39,282 nucleotides of DNA from Bacillus subtilis (GCF_008764245.1 NZ_VTQV01000040.1:1-39282), one strand, 5' to 3'. Counted from the first letter of the stretch, positions 7,616-14,822 are shown. Notes: generated by a model from the letters alone, not told the origin. Made by a program: numbers and translations.

Positions 7616-8332
7616 ATGCAAATATATTGGACGAAAATAAATAAGATTATTGATGAAACGCCGGAGGTTAAAACATATTTAGTCGACCGTCCGGAAGGCC
7701 TTACATGGGAGGAAGGCGCCCATATTCACTTGGCATTGGAAGGTTTTAATGCCGGGGATAAGCCAAACCGCAGCCTGATTCGTCATATGTCAATCTCTAC
7801 TTTACCGTACGAAAATTTAATCGGGATCACAACACGCATCAGAGAGCAGTGCTCTGAGTTTAAAGCCATTTTAAGAACACTTGAAGTCGGTAATAAGGTT
7901 GCAATATTTAAAATCCATTCGAATGTACCGCTTAAAAGAGAAGACAAAAATGTTTACCTGCTGTCATCAGGTGTTGGTCTGGCAACTTTTAGACCGCTTG
8001 TACTTGATTATTTTGAACGTGCAGACAACGTCAATCAAATCCATTCGTTGAACATCGATTCATCAAAGGATTTCTTATTCACTGATATTTTTTCATCCGC
8101 ATCTGACAAGAAGTTCACATCACAGTTCGTCGATAACCGTAAAGACTACTATGAAGAAGTGAAAAAGCTTGGCGCAGACAAGGATGGACTCTTCTATATT
8201 GTCGGCAGTGACGAATTCCTTAAGCAGAACATTGAAGTACTGCGTGAGCAAGGCATCAAGCCAGAACAGATTATGCTCGACAAACATGAACGACAACTGC
8301 CTGAGTTTTTATCATTTGATTTGTCAATTTAA
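7616..8332 (+). CDS. FAD/NAD(P)-binding ferredoxin-reductase-like flavoprotein
   Basis: 238 residues with AAGGGGAG before the ATG. Residues about 50-70 (NRSLIRHMSISTLPYENLIG) correspond to the RxYS-type FAD-binding strand of the ferredoxin-NADP reductase fold. Residues about 115-130 (VYLLSSGVGLATFRPLVLDY) are the nucleotide-binding loop GxGxTxxRP. The end DGLFYIVGSDEFLKQN is the usual FNR C-terminal block. No iron-sulphur cysteines are present, so it needs an external acceptor. The Fur-like box in the promoter suggests a role in iron release from ferric siderophores or in oxidative/iron stress; that is inference. Monocistronic, with a terminator about 170 bp downstream. Confidence 0.82.
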   Translation: MQIYWTKINKIIDETPEVKTYLVDRPEGLTWEEGAHIHLALEGFNAGDKPNRSLIRHMSISTLPYENLIGITTRIREQCSEFKAILRTLEVGNKVAIFKIHSNVPLKREDKNVYLLSSGVGLATFRPLVLDYFERADNVNQIHSLNIDSSKDFLFTDIFSSASDKKFTSQFVDNRKDYYEEVKKLGADKDGLFYIVGSDEFLKQNIEVLREQGIKPEQIMLDKHERQLPEFLSFDLSI

Positions 8333-8373
8333 GCGCGACAAAATATTTTCTTAGGCAGTGCTAAATAAATGTT

Positions 8374-8470
8374 CCATTAACAGTGCGATTGCGGAACAAG
8401 GGCCAAGATAACGCTGACTTCATCAACCAGTCCGTTTTGAACGAAAGACCAGTTGATCGTTCCACCTCCT
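8374..8470 (-). pseudogene. Fragment of a RibD/DHFR-family reductase
   Basis: On the minus strand GGGTINWSFVQNGLVDEVSV followed by ILAL is a clear match to the GGGTLxxxFLxxGLVDEVxxxIxP block near the C-terminus of RibD_C/dihydrofolate-reductase-like proteins. It is preceded by a stop and lost after about 28 codons, so only this block survives. Confidence 0.6.
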
Positions 8471-8506
8471 TATGCCTTTTGTAGAACTCTATTACGAACT
8501 AATAGG

Positions 8507-8552
8507 AAGAGCCGCCTATATTTTAGATAAATAAATAAGTGGCTCTTTCTTT
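8507..8552 (+). terminator. Rho-independent terminator
   Basis: AAGAGCCGC pairs with GTGGCTCTT over 9 bp (one G-T), with a 23-nt AT-rich loop, followed by TCTTT on the plus strand. It probably ends transcription of the flavoprotein gene. Confidence 0.6.
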
Positions 8553-8685
8553 ATCCTTTGCATTAGAGTTAACTCTATGGGATAAACTCAGCATATACGC
8601 AAATTCTATCAGCGAAGTAGTAAAAATTGAATCACACATCAAAACACCGATTATTTTTTATATGGAATCAGCGTTTCTTCATTTA

Positions 8686-9036
8686 TTATTTCCGTAAAAT
8701 CTTCTCCATCGCTTTTCCCTTTGCTAACTCATCGATCAGCTTATCCAAATAGCGAATTTCCTGCATGGTTGGTTCTTCGATGTCTTCCACACGAACACCA
8801 CAAACCACACCTTTGATCAAAGCCCGTGAAGGATTCAATTGGGGAGCTTCCGCAAAGAAGGTCTCAAAGTCTGTCTGTTTTTCCAGCTGCGCTTCTAACT
8901 CTTCCTGACTATATCCTGTCAACCAACGGATGATTTCATCGACTTCTGTTTTCGTACGTCCTTTTTTCTCCGCCTTCGTAACATAATGGGGATAGACACT
9001 CGCAACACTCATTGTATAAATCTTATGTTTAGTCAT
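8686..9036 (-). CDS. DUF2200 family protein
   Basis: 116 residues beginning [20 protein letters not shown], the signature opening of DUF2200 proteins, followed by [20 protein letters not shown] and a C-terminal block [20 protein letters not shown]. Length and motifs match the family end to end. ACGAGGATG precedes the start. The function of DUF2200 is not known; the YPHYVxKxxKKGRTKxEVDxI pattern is reminiscent of a small helical nucleic-acid or protein-binding domain. It lies 62 bp downstream of the amidinotransferase gene on the same strand, so both may be in one transcript. Confidence 0.88.
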   Translation of the reverse strand: MTKHKIYTMSVASVYPHYVTKAEKKGRTKTEVDEIIRWLTGYSQEELEAQLEKQTDFETFFAEAPQLNPSRALIKGVVCGVRVEDIEEPTMQEIRYLDKLIDELAKGKAMEKILRK

Positions 9037-9098
9037 GATACATCCTCGTTTTATAAATTTTCCTTATCTTTTAAACCCACAGCACTCCATTTTTAGAT

Positions 9099-10091
9099 TT
9101 ACCCATTCATTCGTAATAAAGGTTGTGTCGTACAGCGAAATGAGCCACCAAAGCTTCTAGATACACTGTAATCAATGTATTCAACCATTATCCCTTTCTT
9201 GGTTAATTGTTCACCAATTATTGATTGAAATTCCATGTCCGTTACGTATACTTCTTCATTTAAAGGTAATCCATTTGTGATTAATTTTTGTGCATCTTCG
9301 AGAGAAACAGATATTTTATCCCACTCTTTTAAAGATTCTGGAATACCTTCGAGAAATGCTTCTTCACAAATAATCATTAATCCATCTTTGACCAAGCTTA
9401 ACGCACAGTCTAAATGTAATATTTTAGGGTGAAGTGGTACTTCCGTGACTGTATACCCGAAATTTGACACAAAGTTCCGCAACCAGACTATTCCTTCGTG
9501 ATTAGAAGCAAGACCTGATGTCCCTACGAAAATTTCTTTGTTCAGAACTAAAACATCACCGCCTTCAAGAAAAGGGCCTTTCATATCATAAAATTCACCT
9601 AATCTATCCGCCTGTGGCACAGATAAATAAAGACATTCATTCTGCTCTGCTTCATGTTCTAAAATATGGCGTATAGGCATAATTTCTTTTTTTCTGTGAC
9701 CGAATTTCATACTGCCTTCAATGATCATTTGCCCTATAACAAAAAAGGGATCTCTTGCAAAGAAATTGCTATACCCCTCCCCTTTTCCATCTTTTTTTTC
9801 GTTTTCAGTAAGTAATCTAGGCCGGATTACTTCAACTTCATATTTTTTAAGCAGTTTTTCAAAGTTCTCTTTTTCATTTTCCCACTTTTTTTGTACCTCT
9901 GGTAAAGCATCTGCGATATCTTTACCGTATGCATCTTTTAATACTTCTAATGAATCTTCAGTTAGGAACTGCTCACTCTGCATATTTTCTTTGGTGGGTA
10001 CAGAAAATTGTGATTGCGCTAGAACAACTCTTTTCAAAGGAGCAAATTCACTTTCAACGAAAACTTGTTCATTTTTCTTATTCATAATCAT
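9099..10091 (-). CDS. Amidinotransferase / dimethylarginine dimethylaminohydrolase-type enzyme
   Basis: 330 residues of the guanidine-modifying (GME) pentein superfamily. Visible family features are FARDPFF (111-117), EGGDV (176-180), HLD (226-228) with the catalytic histidine, and FRCTTQPL with the likely nucleophile Cys320. All catalytic positions are present, so it should be active. The family cleaves or transfers guanidino groups of arginine or arginine derivatives (arginine deiminase, DDAH, glycine/inosamine amidinotransferase). The exact substrate cannot be read from the sequence. The ribosome binding site AAGGTAGG precedes ATG 10091; a second ATG is two codons later. No arginine-catabolic partners are adjacent. 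Confidence 0.85.
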   Translation of the reverse strand: MIMNKKNEQVFVESEFAPLKRVVLAQSQFSVPTKENMQSEQFLTEDSLEVLKDAYGKDIADALPEVQKKWENEKENFEKLLKKYEVEVIRPRLLTENEKKDGKGEGYSNFFARDPFFVIGQMIIEGSMKFGHRKKEIMPIRHILEHEAEQNECLYLSVPQADRLGEFYDMKGPFLEGGDVLVLNKEIFVGTSGLASNHEGIVWLRNFVSNFGYTVTEVPLHPKILHLDCALSLVKDGLMIICEEAFLEGIPESLKEWDKISVSLEDAQKLITNGLPLNEEVYVTDMEFQSIIGEQLTKKGIMVEYIDYSVSRSFGGSFRCTTQPLLRMNG

Positions 10092-10481
10092 ATTAAAGAT
10101 ACCTACCTTTCTAAAATTGTTTGTTAGCTAGAAAATAAAATAGGCTAGGTTGGAACCATATTTAAGATTAGACTAGGAAAGACATTTGAATCTTATTGTA
10201 TCCTATTCCGATTTATTTTTCATTTTTTCTACCAAATGGTTCTGAGTACTTGTTTTAAGTAGTTGAACAAGTTTTCCCTCTTCTTGATACCAGCCTTAAC
10301 CGCCAGTAACTAACTTTTTTCGTCTTCATCCAAATGCAAATGGATATCGTAATGAAGGACAATTTATATTAAATTTTAGCGATTTTTCTTTGCACATGAA
10401 TAATTTTAAAAAATTAATACAGAATAAACAGAGCTAAAGGTTAGCCTTTAGCAAATATTGCGAGTGCAGGAGGTTTTTAAT
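10092..10481. promoter_or_regulatory. Upstream region of the Gln-rich gene: SigG-like promoter and leader hairpin
   Basis: There is no gene in this stretch. TGAATA (10397-10402), 17 bp, CAGAATA (10420-10426) differs at one position from the forespore sigma-G consensus TGMATA-N17-CATAMTA. GCTAAAGG-TTAG-CCTTTAGC (10433-10452) is a perfect 8-bp stem in the leader, and AGGAGGT follows at 10469. This suggests expression in the developing spore, by consensus match only. Confidence 0.45.
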
Positions 10482-10808
10482 ATGCCACAAAATAATCAAA
10501 ATCAACAACAGTATCAGCAAGCTATTACTGCTGCTCAACAAGCACAACAGGCTGTTCAAGCTGCTCAGGCAAATGCCAATCCACAACAACTGCAACAGGC
10601 TCAACAACAGCTCCAACAAGCACAGCAACAATTACAACAAGTTCAAAACCAAGCAGGGGCTCAAGCTACTGCACAACAACAAAGCGAATTTCAACAAGCA
10701 CAACAACAGATTCAACAGGCTCAACAACAAATACAGCAAGCACAAGCTACAGCTCAAGCACAGCAAAATTCAGCCCAGCAACAAAATCAACAAAACCGTT
10801 ACCAATAA
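10482..10808 (+). CDS. Glutamine-rich heptad-repeat protein (51% Gln), 108 aa
   Basis: ATG 10482 has AGGAGGT at the right distance; the longer frame from 10458 overlaps that site and is not used. Of 108 residues 55 are Gln, about 22 Ala, and the rest mainly Asn, Leu and Ile. Two blocks show an exact heptad: L37QQAQQQ, L44QQAQQQ, L51QQVQNQ and F70QQAQQQ, I77QQAQQQ, I84QQAQAT. Large hydrophobics at a and Ala at d predict a coiled coil or Alacoil. There are no Lys and only one acidic and one basic residue. About 43 of the 55 Gln codons are CAA. Gln/Asn/Ala richness recalls gamma-type small acid-soluble spore proteins, and a sigma-G-like promoter lies upstream, but the repeat is not the known SASP repeat. 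A tRNA-Gln reading CAA follows directly. Confidence 0.85.
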   Translation: MPQNNQNQQQYQQAITAAQQAQQAVQAAQANANPQQLQQAQQQLQQAQQQLQQVQNQAGAQATAQQQSEFQQAQQQIQQAQQQIQQAQATAQAQQNSAQQQNQQNRYQ

Positions 10809-10813
10809 TAATT

Positions 10814-10837
10814 ATCCCCTGCAAAGGGGATTTTTTT
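10814..10837 (+). terminator. Terminator between the Gln-rich gene and tRNA-Gln
   Basis: ATCCCC-TGCAAA-GGGGAT followed by six more T. The last T of the run is also the first base of the tRNA. No separate promoter fits between them, so the tRNA must be made by read-through of this stem. Confidence 0.85.
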
Positions 10838-10907
10838 GGACTATAGCCAAGTGGTAAGGCAACAGACTTTGACTCCGTGATCGTTGGTTCGAATCCAGCT
10901 AGTCCAG
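10837..10907 (+). tRNA. tRNA-Gln (anticodon TTG), slightly aberrant
   Basis: Acceptor arms TGGACTA and TAGTCCA pair perfectly with discriminator G. The D-arm is GCC/GGC, and the anticodon loop CTTTGAC gives TTG, reading CAA. The T-arm is GTTGG-TTCGAAT-CCAGC. CCA is not encoded (TCC follows). Compared with the standard Bacillus tRNA-Gln as I remember it, the acceptor has a compensated A-T pair in place of G-C. The anticodon stem ACAGA/TCCGT has an A-C mismatch where ACGGA is usual, and the variable loop is 4 rather than 5 nt. It lies alone, outside any rRNA or tRNA cluster, directly behind the Gln-rich gene. It could be functional or a decaying extra copy. Confidence 0.85.
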
Positions 10908-10954
10908 TCCAGCTTCAAAGTTATTAATAATTAAAAGAAAAGGATTAAATAAAG

Positions 10955-11128
10955 ATGAACGAAGAATGCAGGCGCGACCTACAAAAAATGGATAAAGAAA
11001 TTTTACAACAAATGAAACAAAAAAGAAGGGAAATCCTTGCAAATATTTCGGATTTGCCCCCATCGAAAAAAGAAACCGTGATTAAAAATCTCGATGAATT
11101 AATTATATTAGCAAGTAAATCAGTTTAG
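10955..11128 (+). CDS. Small coiled-coil-like hypothetical protein, 57 aa
   Basis: ATG 10955 has AAAGGA 9 bases upstream. The product is charged and helical: MNEECRRDLQKMDKEILQQM, then a second helix after a Pro-Pro turn (LPPSKKETVIKNLDELIILA). The hydrophobic spacing fits a two-helix hairpin. It is 47 bases downstream of tRNA-Gln on the same strand. No family recognised. Confidence 0.6.
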   Translation: MNEECRRDLQKMDKEILQQMKQKRREILANISDLPPSKKETVIKNLDELIILASKSV

Positions 11129-11281
11129 TTTTTTGACAAAACCAACGACAACGAATATTTTTATTCCCCGGATAACCGATACTTTACGAAAGTTTCCCCA
11201 CCATTCCAATGTGATTTATTTTTTCAACTTATATATTTTAGATATTCTTTTCGCCACAAAAACACCCCTTTAGACAATTAA

Positions 11282-11434
11282 ATCCAAGGGGGCAAAAGAG
11301 CGCATCGTTTTTATAAACGGTATAACTTTGTTTTAAGCGGTGCACAAACGGCGCGACTTTATGAATTAGCCAAGAAGAACACTCGTGTTTTCAATCATGA
11401 GATGAATCGGCTTCGACAAAGCGTGTCTTATTGA
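11282..11434 (+). pseudogene. Remnant frame lacking a start, family unknown
   Basis: After a stop the frame reads RFYKRYNFVLSGAQTARLYE followed by LAKKNTRVFNHEMNRLRQSV to TGA at 11434. The composition is protein-like and the frame stays open for about 50 codons, but there is no start codon or ribosome binding site, so the front of the gene is lost. I do not recognise the family. Confidence 0.35.
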
Positions 11435-11722
11435 TTAAGGGGTCCCCTCACACGAAAAATACCAGAAATCTTTAGTTTGAATAAATCCACCCCCATTCCA
11501 CCTATATGTCCATCCATTATCTAACATATTTCCATGCACGGACATATCTTCTCCAGGCAGGTACACATCAATGACCTCTCCCCCAGGCCAATCATAAGCT
11601 TCAGTGTACTCATTAACAAAACCGTGTCCATTACAAGCAGCAGAAGCCTGGTGTGGTGATATTCCTACTACAAGCATTAAACCCAATACAAAAGCCACGA
11701 CTCCCCCTCTTGCCTTTCTCAT
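11435..11722 (-). CDS. Small secreted protein with signal peptide, 95 aa
   Basis: ATG 11722 sits behind AAGGAGG; the longer frame includes that site and is rejected. The N-terminus MRKARGGVVAFVLGLMLVVG continues to a signal-peptidase I site (QASA followed by ACNGHG), giving a mature protein of about 67 residues with two Cys that may form a disulphide. The mature part (GEDMSVHGNMLDNGWTYRWN, then GGGFIQTKDFWYFSCEG) is rich in Trp, Gly and aromatics and resembles a small SH3-like or beta-barrel domain. It is either an exported small enzyme inhibitor, wall-binding protein or peptide; the sequence does not decide. Monocistronic. Confidence 0.7.
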   Translation of the reverse strand: MRKARGGVVAFVLGLMLVVGISPHQASAACNGHGFVNEYTEAYDWPGGEVIDVYLPGEDMSVHGNMLDNGWTYRWNGGGFIQTKDFWYFSCEGTP

Positions 11723-11838
11723 TTTTAAACCTCCTTCGAACATATTTTGGAAAAATGTAGTACTACCTTTTTTAAGTACCCTTCTCTAAATGAATTTAAT
11801 CCTTATCGTGTTTTTTTCGGAGTTATCTAAAGCAAAGA

Positions 11839-12243
11839 ACAAAAGCGCAAGCGCCCGTTTAGCGACGTACAAACTTAAGGTAATAAGGTTGAACGGCTAA
11901 AGACGCGCCGTCCTGGCGGCAGACTCAATCGCGACGTCCTGTCGCTTCGTCTGCACTAGTACATCCTTGTACGTCGCAACGCCGTTCTGACCAACATCCT
12001 GTTGGCCTGAGATAAAGGAAACACGATGAACCACGAAATGCGGAAGGCGGTTGCTTAGGGGCGACAAGCAAATGTTCCTGAACCTAGGAAGGGCGGTTTT
12101 TCCCTTCCTAGGTTCAGGGTTATTTGACCTCGAGCCCCTACCGCCTGTAGCTAGACACCAAAGGGTGAATCGATGTTGACTTACGCAAGCAGGCACCGAA
12201 AGTTTGCTAGTCGCTGGGCGCTGGAGCTGGATGTCAAACCGCA
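11839..12243. repeat. Interspersed intergenic repeat of Bacillaceae type
   Basis: No credible gene; the open frames here are chance. The left end AAAAGCGCAAGCGCCCG and the right end GGGCGCTGGAGCTGGAT are imperfect inverted copies. Inside are GACCTCGAGCCCCTACCGCC and four short hairpins (see 11906-12005). I recognise such blocks (AAGCGCAAGCGCC; CTCGAGCCCCTA) as abundant non-coding repeats of Bacillus genomes. GC content is well above the surroundings. A 22-nt arm beginning AACCTAGGAAGGG (near 12079-12119) also folds on itself. Confidence 0.7.
11906..12005. repeat. Array of four mini-hairpins with a common TCCT loop
   Basis: Four stems in 100 bp: CGCC-GTCCT-GGCG (11906), GCGAC-GTCCT-GTCGC (11931), GTACA-TCCT-TGTAC (11959), CCAAC-ATCCT-GTTGG (11991). 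Every stem is perfectly paired yet different in sequence, while TCCT is invariant in the loop. A fifth copy lies at 6102-6116. Confidence 0.8.
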
Positions 12244-12460
12244 ACGTAAACAGTTATCCACAAGCGACAAATTTTATAATTTCCTTAACCATAAAAAAGC
12301 CCGCACTTTCCTGATTGAAGGAATGCGAGCAATGAGAATGGTATTGATAAATAAGTGTTTAAGGGGCATCGTTTTTCCTGTAAGTTTGTACTATGACATT
12401 CAACCATTTCACTTATTTAAGGTTTCATGTTTTTTCTTAAAGGCATATGGTGTATAGAAC

Positions 12461-12476
12461 AAAAAAAAAAAAAAAA
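12461..12476 (+). repeat. A16 homopolymer upstream of the His-rich gene
   Basis: Sixteen consecutive A directly before GAAGGTG, the ribosome binding site of the gene at 12489. Homopolymers of this length slip during replication and also cause assembly errors. Confidence 0.9.
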
Positions 12477-12488
12477 GAAGGTGATTAA

Positions 12489-12692
12489 ATGCATCATCAT
12501 ATGCACAGTTATCATGCTCATCCAGCACACCATCATGCGCACCATCATGCTCACGCAATGCATCATCATATCCATCCAATGCACCACCATGCTTATGGGA
12601 TTAATCAGACTCAGTTTCAACATCAAGGATTCCATCCACACCATACGCATTATGTCCACCCCCATCATCACCACATGTATTATGGAAAGTGA
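12489..12692 (+). CDS. Histidine-rich protein (30 His of 67 residues)
   Basis: ATG 12489 with GAAGGTG 5 bases upstream. The product is almost only His, Ala, Met, Pro and Tyr: MHHHMHSYHAHPAHHHAHHH, a short linker GINQTQFQHQGF, then HPHHTHYVHPHHHHMYYGK. No signal peptide or membrane segment. His/Met-rich proteins of this kind bind Ni, Zn, Cu or Co in other bacteria (Hpn-like), and His-rich small proteins also occur in spore coats of Bacillus. Both readings are inference. It is monocistronic and preceded by an A16 tract. The codon use (CAT/CAC mixed) and clean start make a chance frame unlikely. Confidence 0.75.
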   Translation: MHHHMHSYHAHPAHHHAHHHAHAMHHHIHPMHHHAYGINQTQFQHQGFHPHHTHYVHPHHHHMYYGK

Positions 12693-12887
12693 TCTATTGA
12701 GTGGAAAATGCACGCTATTGTTTGAGCGCTTTAAACAAGCGCTCTAACTTTTCACTCCTTCGCTTTATGTGTCGACCGTGTAATATCTTCGGTAAATGTC
12801 ATTCATTGTTCGAAAATTGAACCAAAACAGAAACAGATGAATAATATACCTTAGGACTCCTCATAATAAATTCTGAGGTGAATTGAC

Positions 12888-13106
12888 ATGGAGATTTTTA
12901 ACAAAATAAATAACAGAATATCTGAATGGAACACCACTCAAACTAAAAAGAAGATAAATATCAACCGCCGCAAGGGTACGTGCCCCGATTGTTCCGGCAG
13001 AGGATTTTTTGTCACGGATGCATTTATCGATCCGACTTGTCCTAGTTGCAACGGTACCGGCTCGTTTTCCGACTGGGCCGAGACTACTCTGCAACAGCTT
13101 GAGTAG
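12888..13106 (+). CDS. DnaJ-type cysteine-rich zinc-finger protein, 72 aa
   Basis: ATG 12888 behind CTGAGGTG. Two CXXCXGXG motifs, C32PDCSGRG and C51PSCNGTG, make one complete zinc site of the kind found in the central domain of DnaJ. The rest of DnaJ is absent. The N-terminal 28 residues are basic (KKKININRRK). Stand-alone small proteins with this domain are common in Bacillus and are thought to aid folding or bind zinc; the role here is unknown. A perfect 9-bp inverted repeat, AGACTACTC/GAGTAGTCT, at 13081-13109 overlaps the stop codon and may act as a weak terminator. Confidence 0.8.
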   Translation: MEIFNKINNRISEWNTTQTKKKININRRKGTCPDCSGRGFFVTDAFIDPTCPSCNGTGSFSDWAETTLQQLE

Positions 13107-13176
13107 TCTTAACAGTTATGTCGTAATGGGACACAAAATTAACCTTCATCAATCTGATTTCAACTTTTGTAATATA

Positions 13177-13584
13177 TTAAGATGATTCAATTATATAAGA
13201 AGTACATTCTTTTATTTTCGAATTATTACGCGGACTTATAAATTTGTACACGTTACAGAATGCATAACTCTTCTTATTTTCTAATATGAAGGTACCGTTT
13301 ACAGAACCATCATAACCGTGGGTAATAATGTTACTAATGTGCAGTTCTATTACTTTGTTATTCTGCATTTGTTTTAATGTTTCAACAAAACTTTCTTTCC
13401 CTTGGATTAATTTCCTTCCAATTATATTCCAATTAAAATCATCTGTAATATTATCCTTAATAAAACTCAAATCGTTTTTAGCAAAAGCAATGTTTACTTC
13501 CTTAAGAAAATATTTTTTTGGTGCATTTCCACAATCTTCAGGGCAAATTATTTTTAAGTCATTGTAAGTATCCAAATTATTCAT
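13177..13584 (-). CDS. SnoaL-like (NTF2-fold) protein
   Basis: The best start is ATG 13584 with GGAGGTAAT upstream, giving 135 residues starting MNNLDTYNDLKIICPEDCGN. The body (NIAFAKNDLSFIKDNITDDF, then GRKLIQGKESFVETLKQM and NIITHGYDGSVNGTFILEN) shows the alternating helix and strand pattern of the NTF2/SnoaL cone fold, with ITDDFNWNIIG and THGxxGxxNGT as the usual family blocks. No catalytic residues can be named. Members of this family serve as small-molecule isomerases, hydrolases or ligand binders. It stands alone; nothing adjacent suggests a pathway. Confidence 0.75.
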   Translation of the reverse strand: MNNLDTYNDLKIICPEDCGNAPKKYFLKEVNIAFAKNDLSFIKDNITDDFNWNIIGRKLIQGKESFVETLKQMQNNKVIELHISNIITHGYDGSVNGTFILENKKSYAFCNVYKFISPRNNSKIKECTSYIIESS

Positions 13585-13920
13585 TAGATTACCTCCAAAC
13601 AATATGTGTTTTTTAATTTTAAACACCTTTTTAAGGTATCATAGTAGTATGCACTTTTAAAATAGATTTCATCAAAATCTCTTCAGTAGATGACGTCCGG
13701 TTCATTATAATAATGAAATTCACCTTTATTGCAAAGTAAATTTCGGAATAACGATCGTTAAAGACCTTTCAAAATGCTCCATCATGGGGATTTGAAAGGC
13801 TTTTTATACTTTTTTATTCTTTTTAACTTGAATAATCTCCGGCTGTCTATACACCTGATGAATGAAACCTTTCCTGCAAAGTTTCGTATATGTACTCAAC
13901 AGTGAATGGAGGTGCCAATC
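13585..13920. other. Intergenic region with an orphan terminator
   Basis: CCTTTCAAA (13765-13773) and TTTGAAAGG (13791-13799) form a 9-bp stem followed by CTTTTT on the plus strand. No plus-strand gene ends upstream of it in this region, so it is probably left over from a lost gene. Nothing else is supported. Confidence 0.6.
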
Positions 13921-14709
13921 ATGCTGTTCGTTATGGTTTCAATACTTATTTTTTCGATTCCAGGTCTTTGGTTTCTTTGGACATCGATCGATTTTAAATT
14001 AGGAAAAAGAGAAAAGATTTCTTGGAAAACTCCTGTCATCTTGCTCATTATATTGGTGTTCAGTAGTATATTGATACATATTTATTTATTCAAAACGTAT
14101 GGCTTTCCCATTTTCCAAACAAATATAGAAACGGTCATCGGCATGGCAATCGTCGGTCTTGTTGCGGGGATTATTTTGATCATTAATGTATTTGTCACAA
14201 TCACGATGGGCAAGCAATTGCCAAAGTCAATCCATGATCCAAAAACGGTCAATATTTTAGCATTATGTTTCGCTATTCATTTATTTATCACTTTATTCAT
14301 CGCAGCACCTACCGGTAAAAAAGTAGCTTTTGCCGCGTCTATCAATCAAGCGATGGCTGCCACTCAGAACGCCAACACAGAGGAATTTTCTATCGCGTTA
14401 GTAAGTTCTGAAAGAGAATGCTTGCGGAGTACAAGTTGTCGGAGCACACCATATAGCAACCAATATTTTATTCAAAACAACTTAAGCAAAACACAGGAAG
14501 TACAAGTGAAAATACGTGCTTTGAACAGCAGCAACGAGGAAATGAAAGTGATCGATTCCAAAATCATGACATTGAAGCCGAATGAACTTCGCTTACTTGA
14601 AACAGAGGAAACGAGCGAGGATTCGAGTGTATGGAACCAGTATTCGTTCCAAACAGACTATAGGATAGCAACTTATCAGCATCTGTTGCGGTTCCGGGAT
14701 CCAGAATGA
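13921..14709 (+). CDS. Membrane protein of unknown function with external C-terminal domain, 262 aa
   Basis: GGAGGTG lies just before ATG 13921, so the product begins MLFVMVSILIFSIPGLWFLW rather than at the ATG at 13906. There are four predicted membrane helices in the first 150 residues (around 1-20, 40-60, 80-105, 125-145). After that comes a soluble part of about 120 residues, starting with an Ala/Asn-rich linker (ASINQAMAATQNANTEEFSI). It contains two Cys close together (ECLRSTSCRS), possibly a disulphide, then a beta-rich region (QEVQVKIRALNSSNEEMKVI) typical of an immunoglobulin-like or DUF-type sandwich. No family name can be given. It is monocistronic and convergent with the purine permease gene. 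Confidence 0.7.
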   Translation: MLFVMVSILIFSIPGLWFLWTSIDFKLGKREKISWKTPVILLIILVFSSILIHIYLFKTYGFPIFQTNIETVIGMAIVGLVAGIILIINVFVTITMGKQLPKSIHDPKTVNILALCFAIHLFITLFIAAPTGKKVAFAASINQAMAATQNANTEEFSIALVSSERECLRSTSCRSTPYSNQYFIQNNLSKTQEVQVKIRALNSSNEEMKVIDSKIMTLKPNELRLLETEETSEDSSVWNQYSFQTDYRIATYQHLLRFRDPE

Positions 14710-14746
14710 TGAGCAACGTGGTAAGTTGAACTAAATCAACAACAAA

Positions 14747-14780
14747 CTGCAGACAAAGTATCTTTTGACTTTATCTGCAG
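14747..14780. terminator. Hairpin between convergent genes
   Basis: CTGCAGACAAAGT and ACTTTATCTGCAG pair at 12 of 13 positions around an 8-nt loop. There is no T-run on either side, so it may be a weak bidirectional terminator or transcript-end stabiliser between the gene ending at 14709 and the permease. Confidence 0.45.
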
Positions 14781-14822
14781 CCATATGTACTTTTGAAAAA
14801 TAATTTTTTCCAAGTTCTTTGT

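Noticed and set aside
10434-10857. Leu/Ser-rich minus frame and Asn/Lys-rich plus frame over the Gln-rich gene
   Set aside because: Shadows of the CAA/CAG repeats in other frames, without ribosome binding sites.
11897-12457. Open frames on both strands inside the interspersed repeat
   Set aside because: They have no ribosome binding sites, odd composition, and coincide with hairpin-rich non-coding repeat sequence.
12427-12747. Longer frames over the His-rich gene
   Set aside because: They use the CAT/CAC repeats in other frames as Met/Ile/Cys-rich chains and run through the A16 tract; only the frame from 12489 has a proper ribosome binding site.
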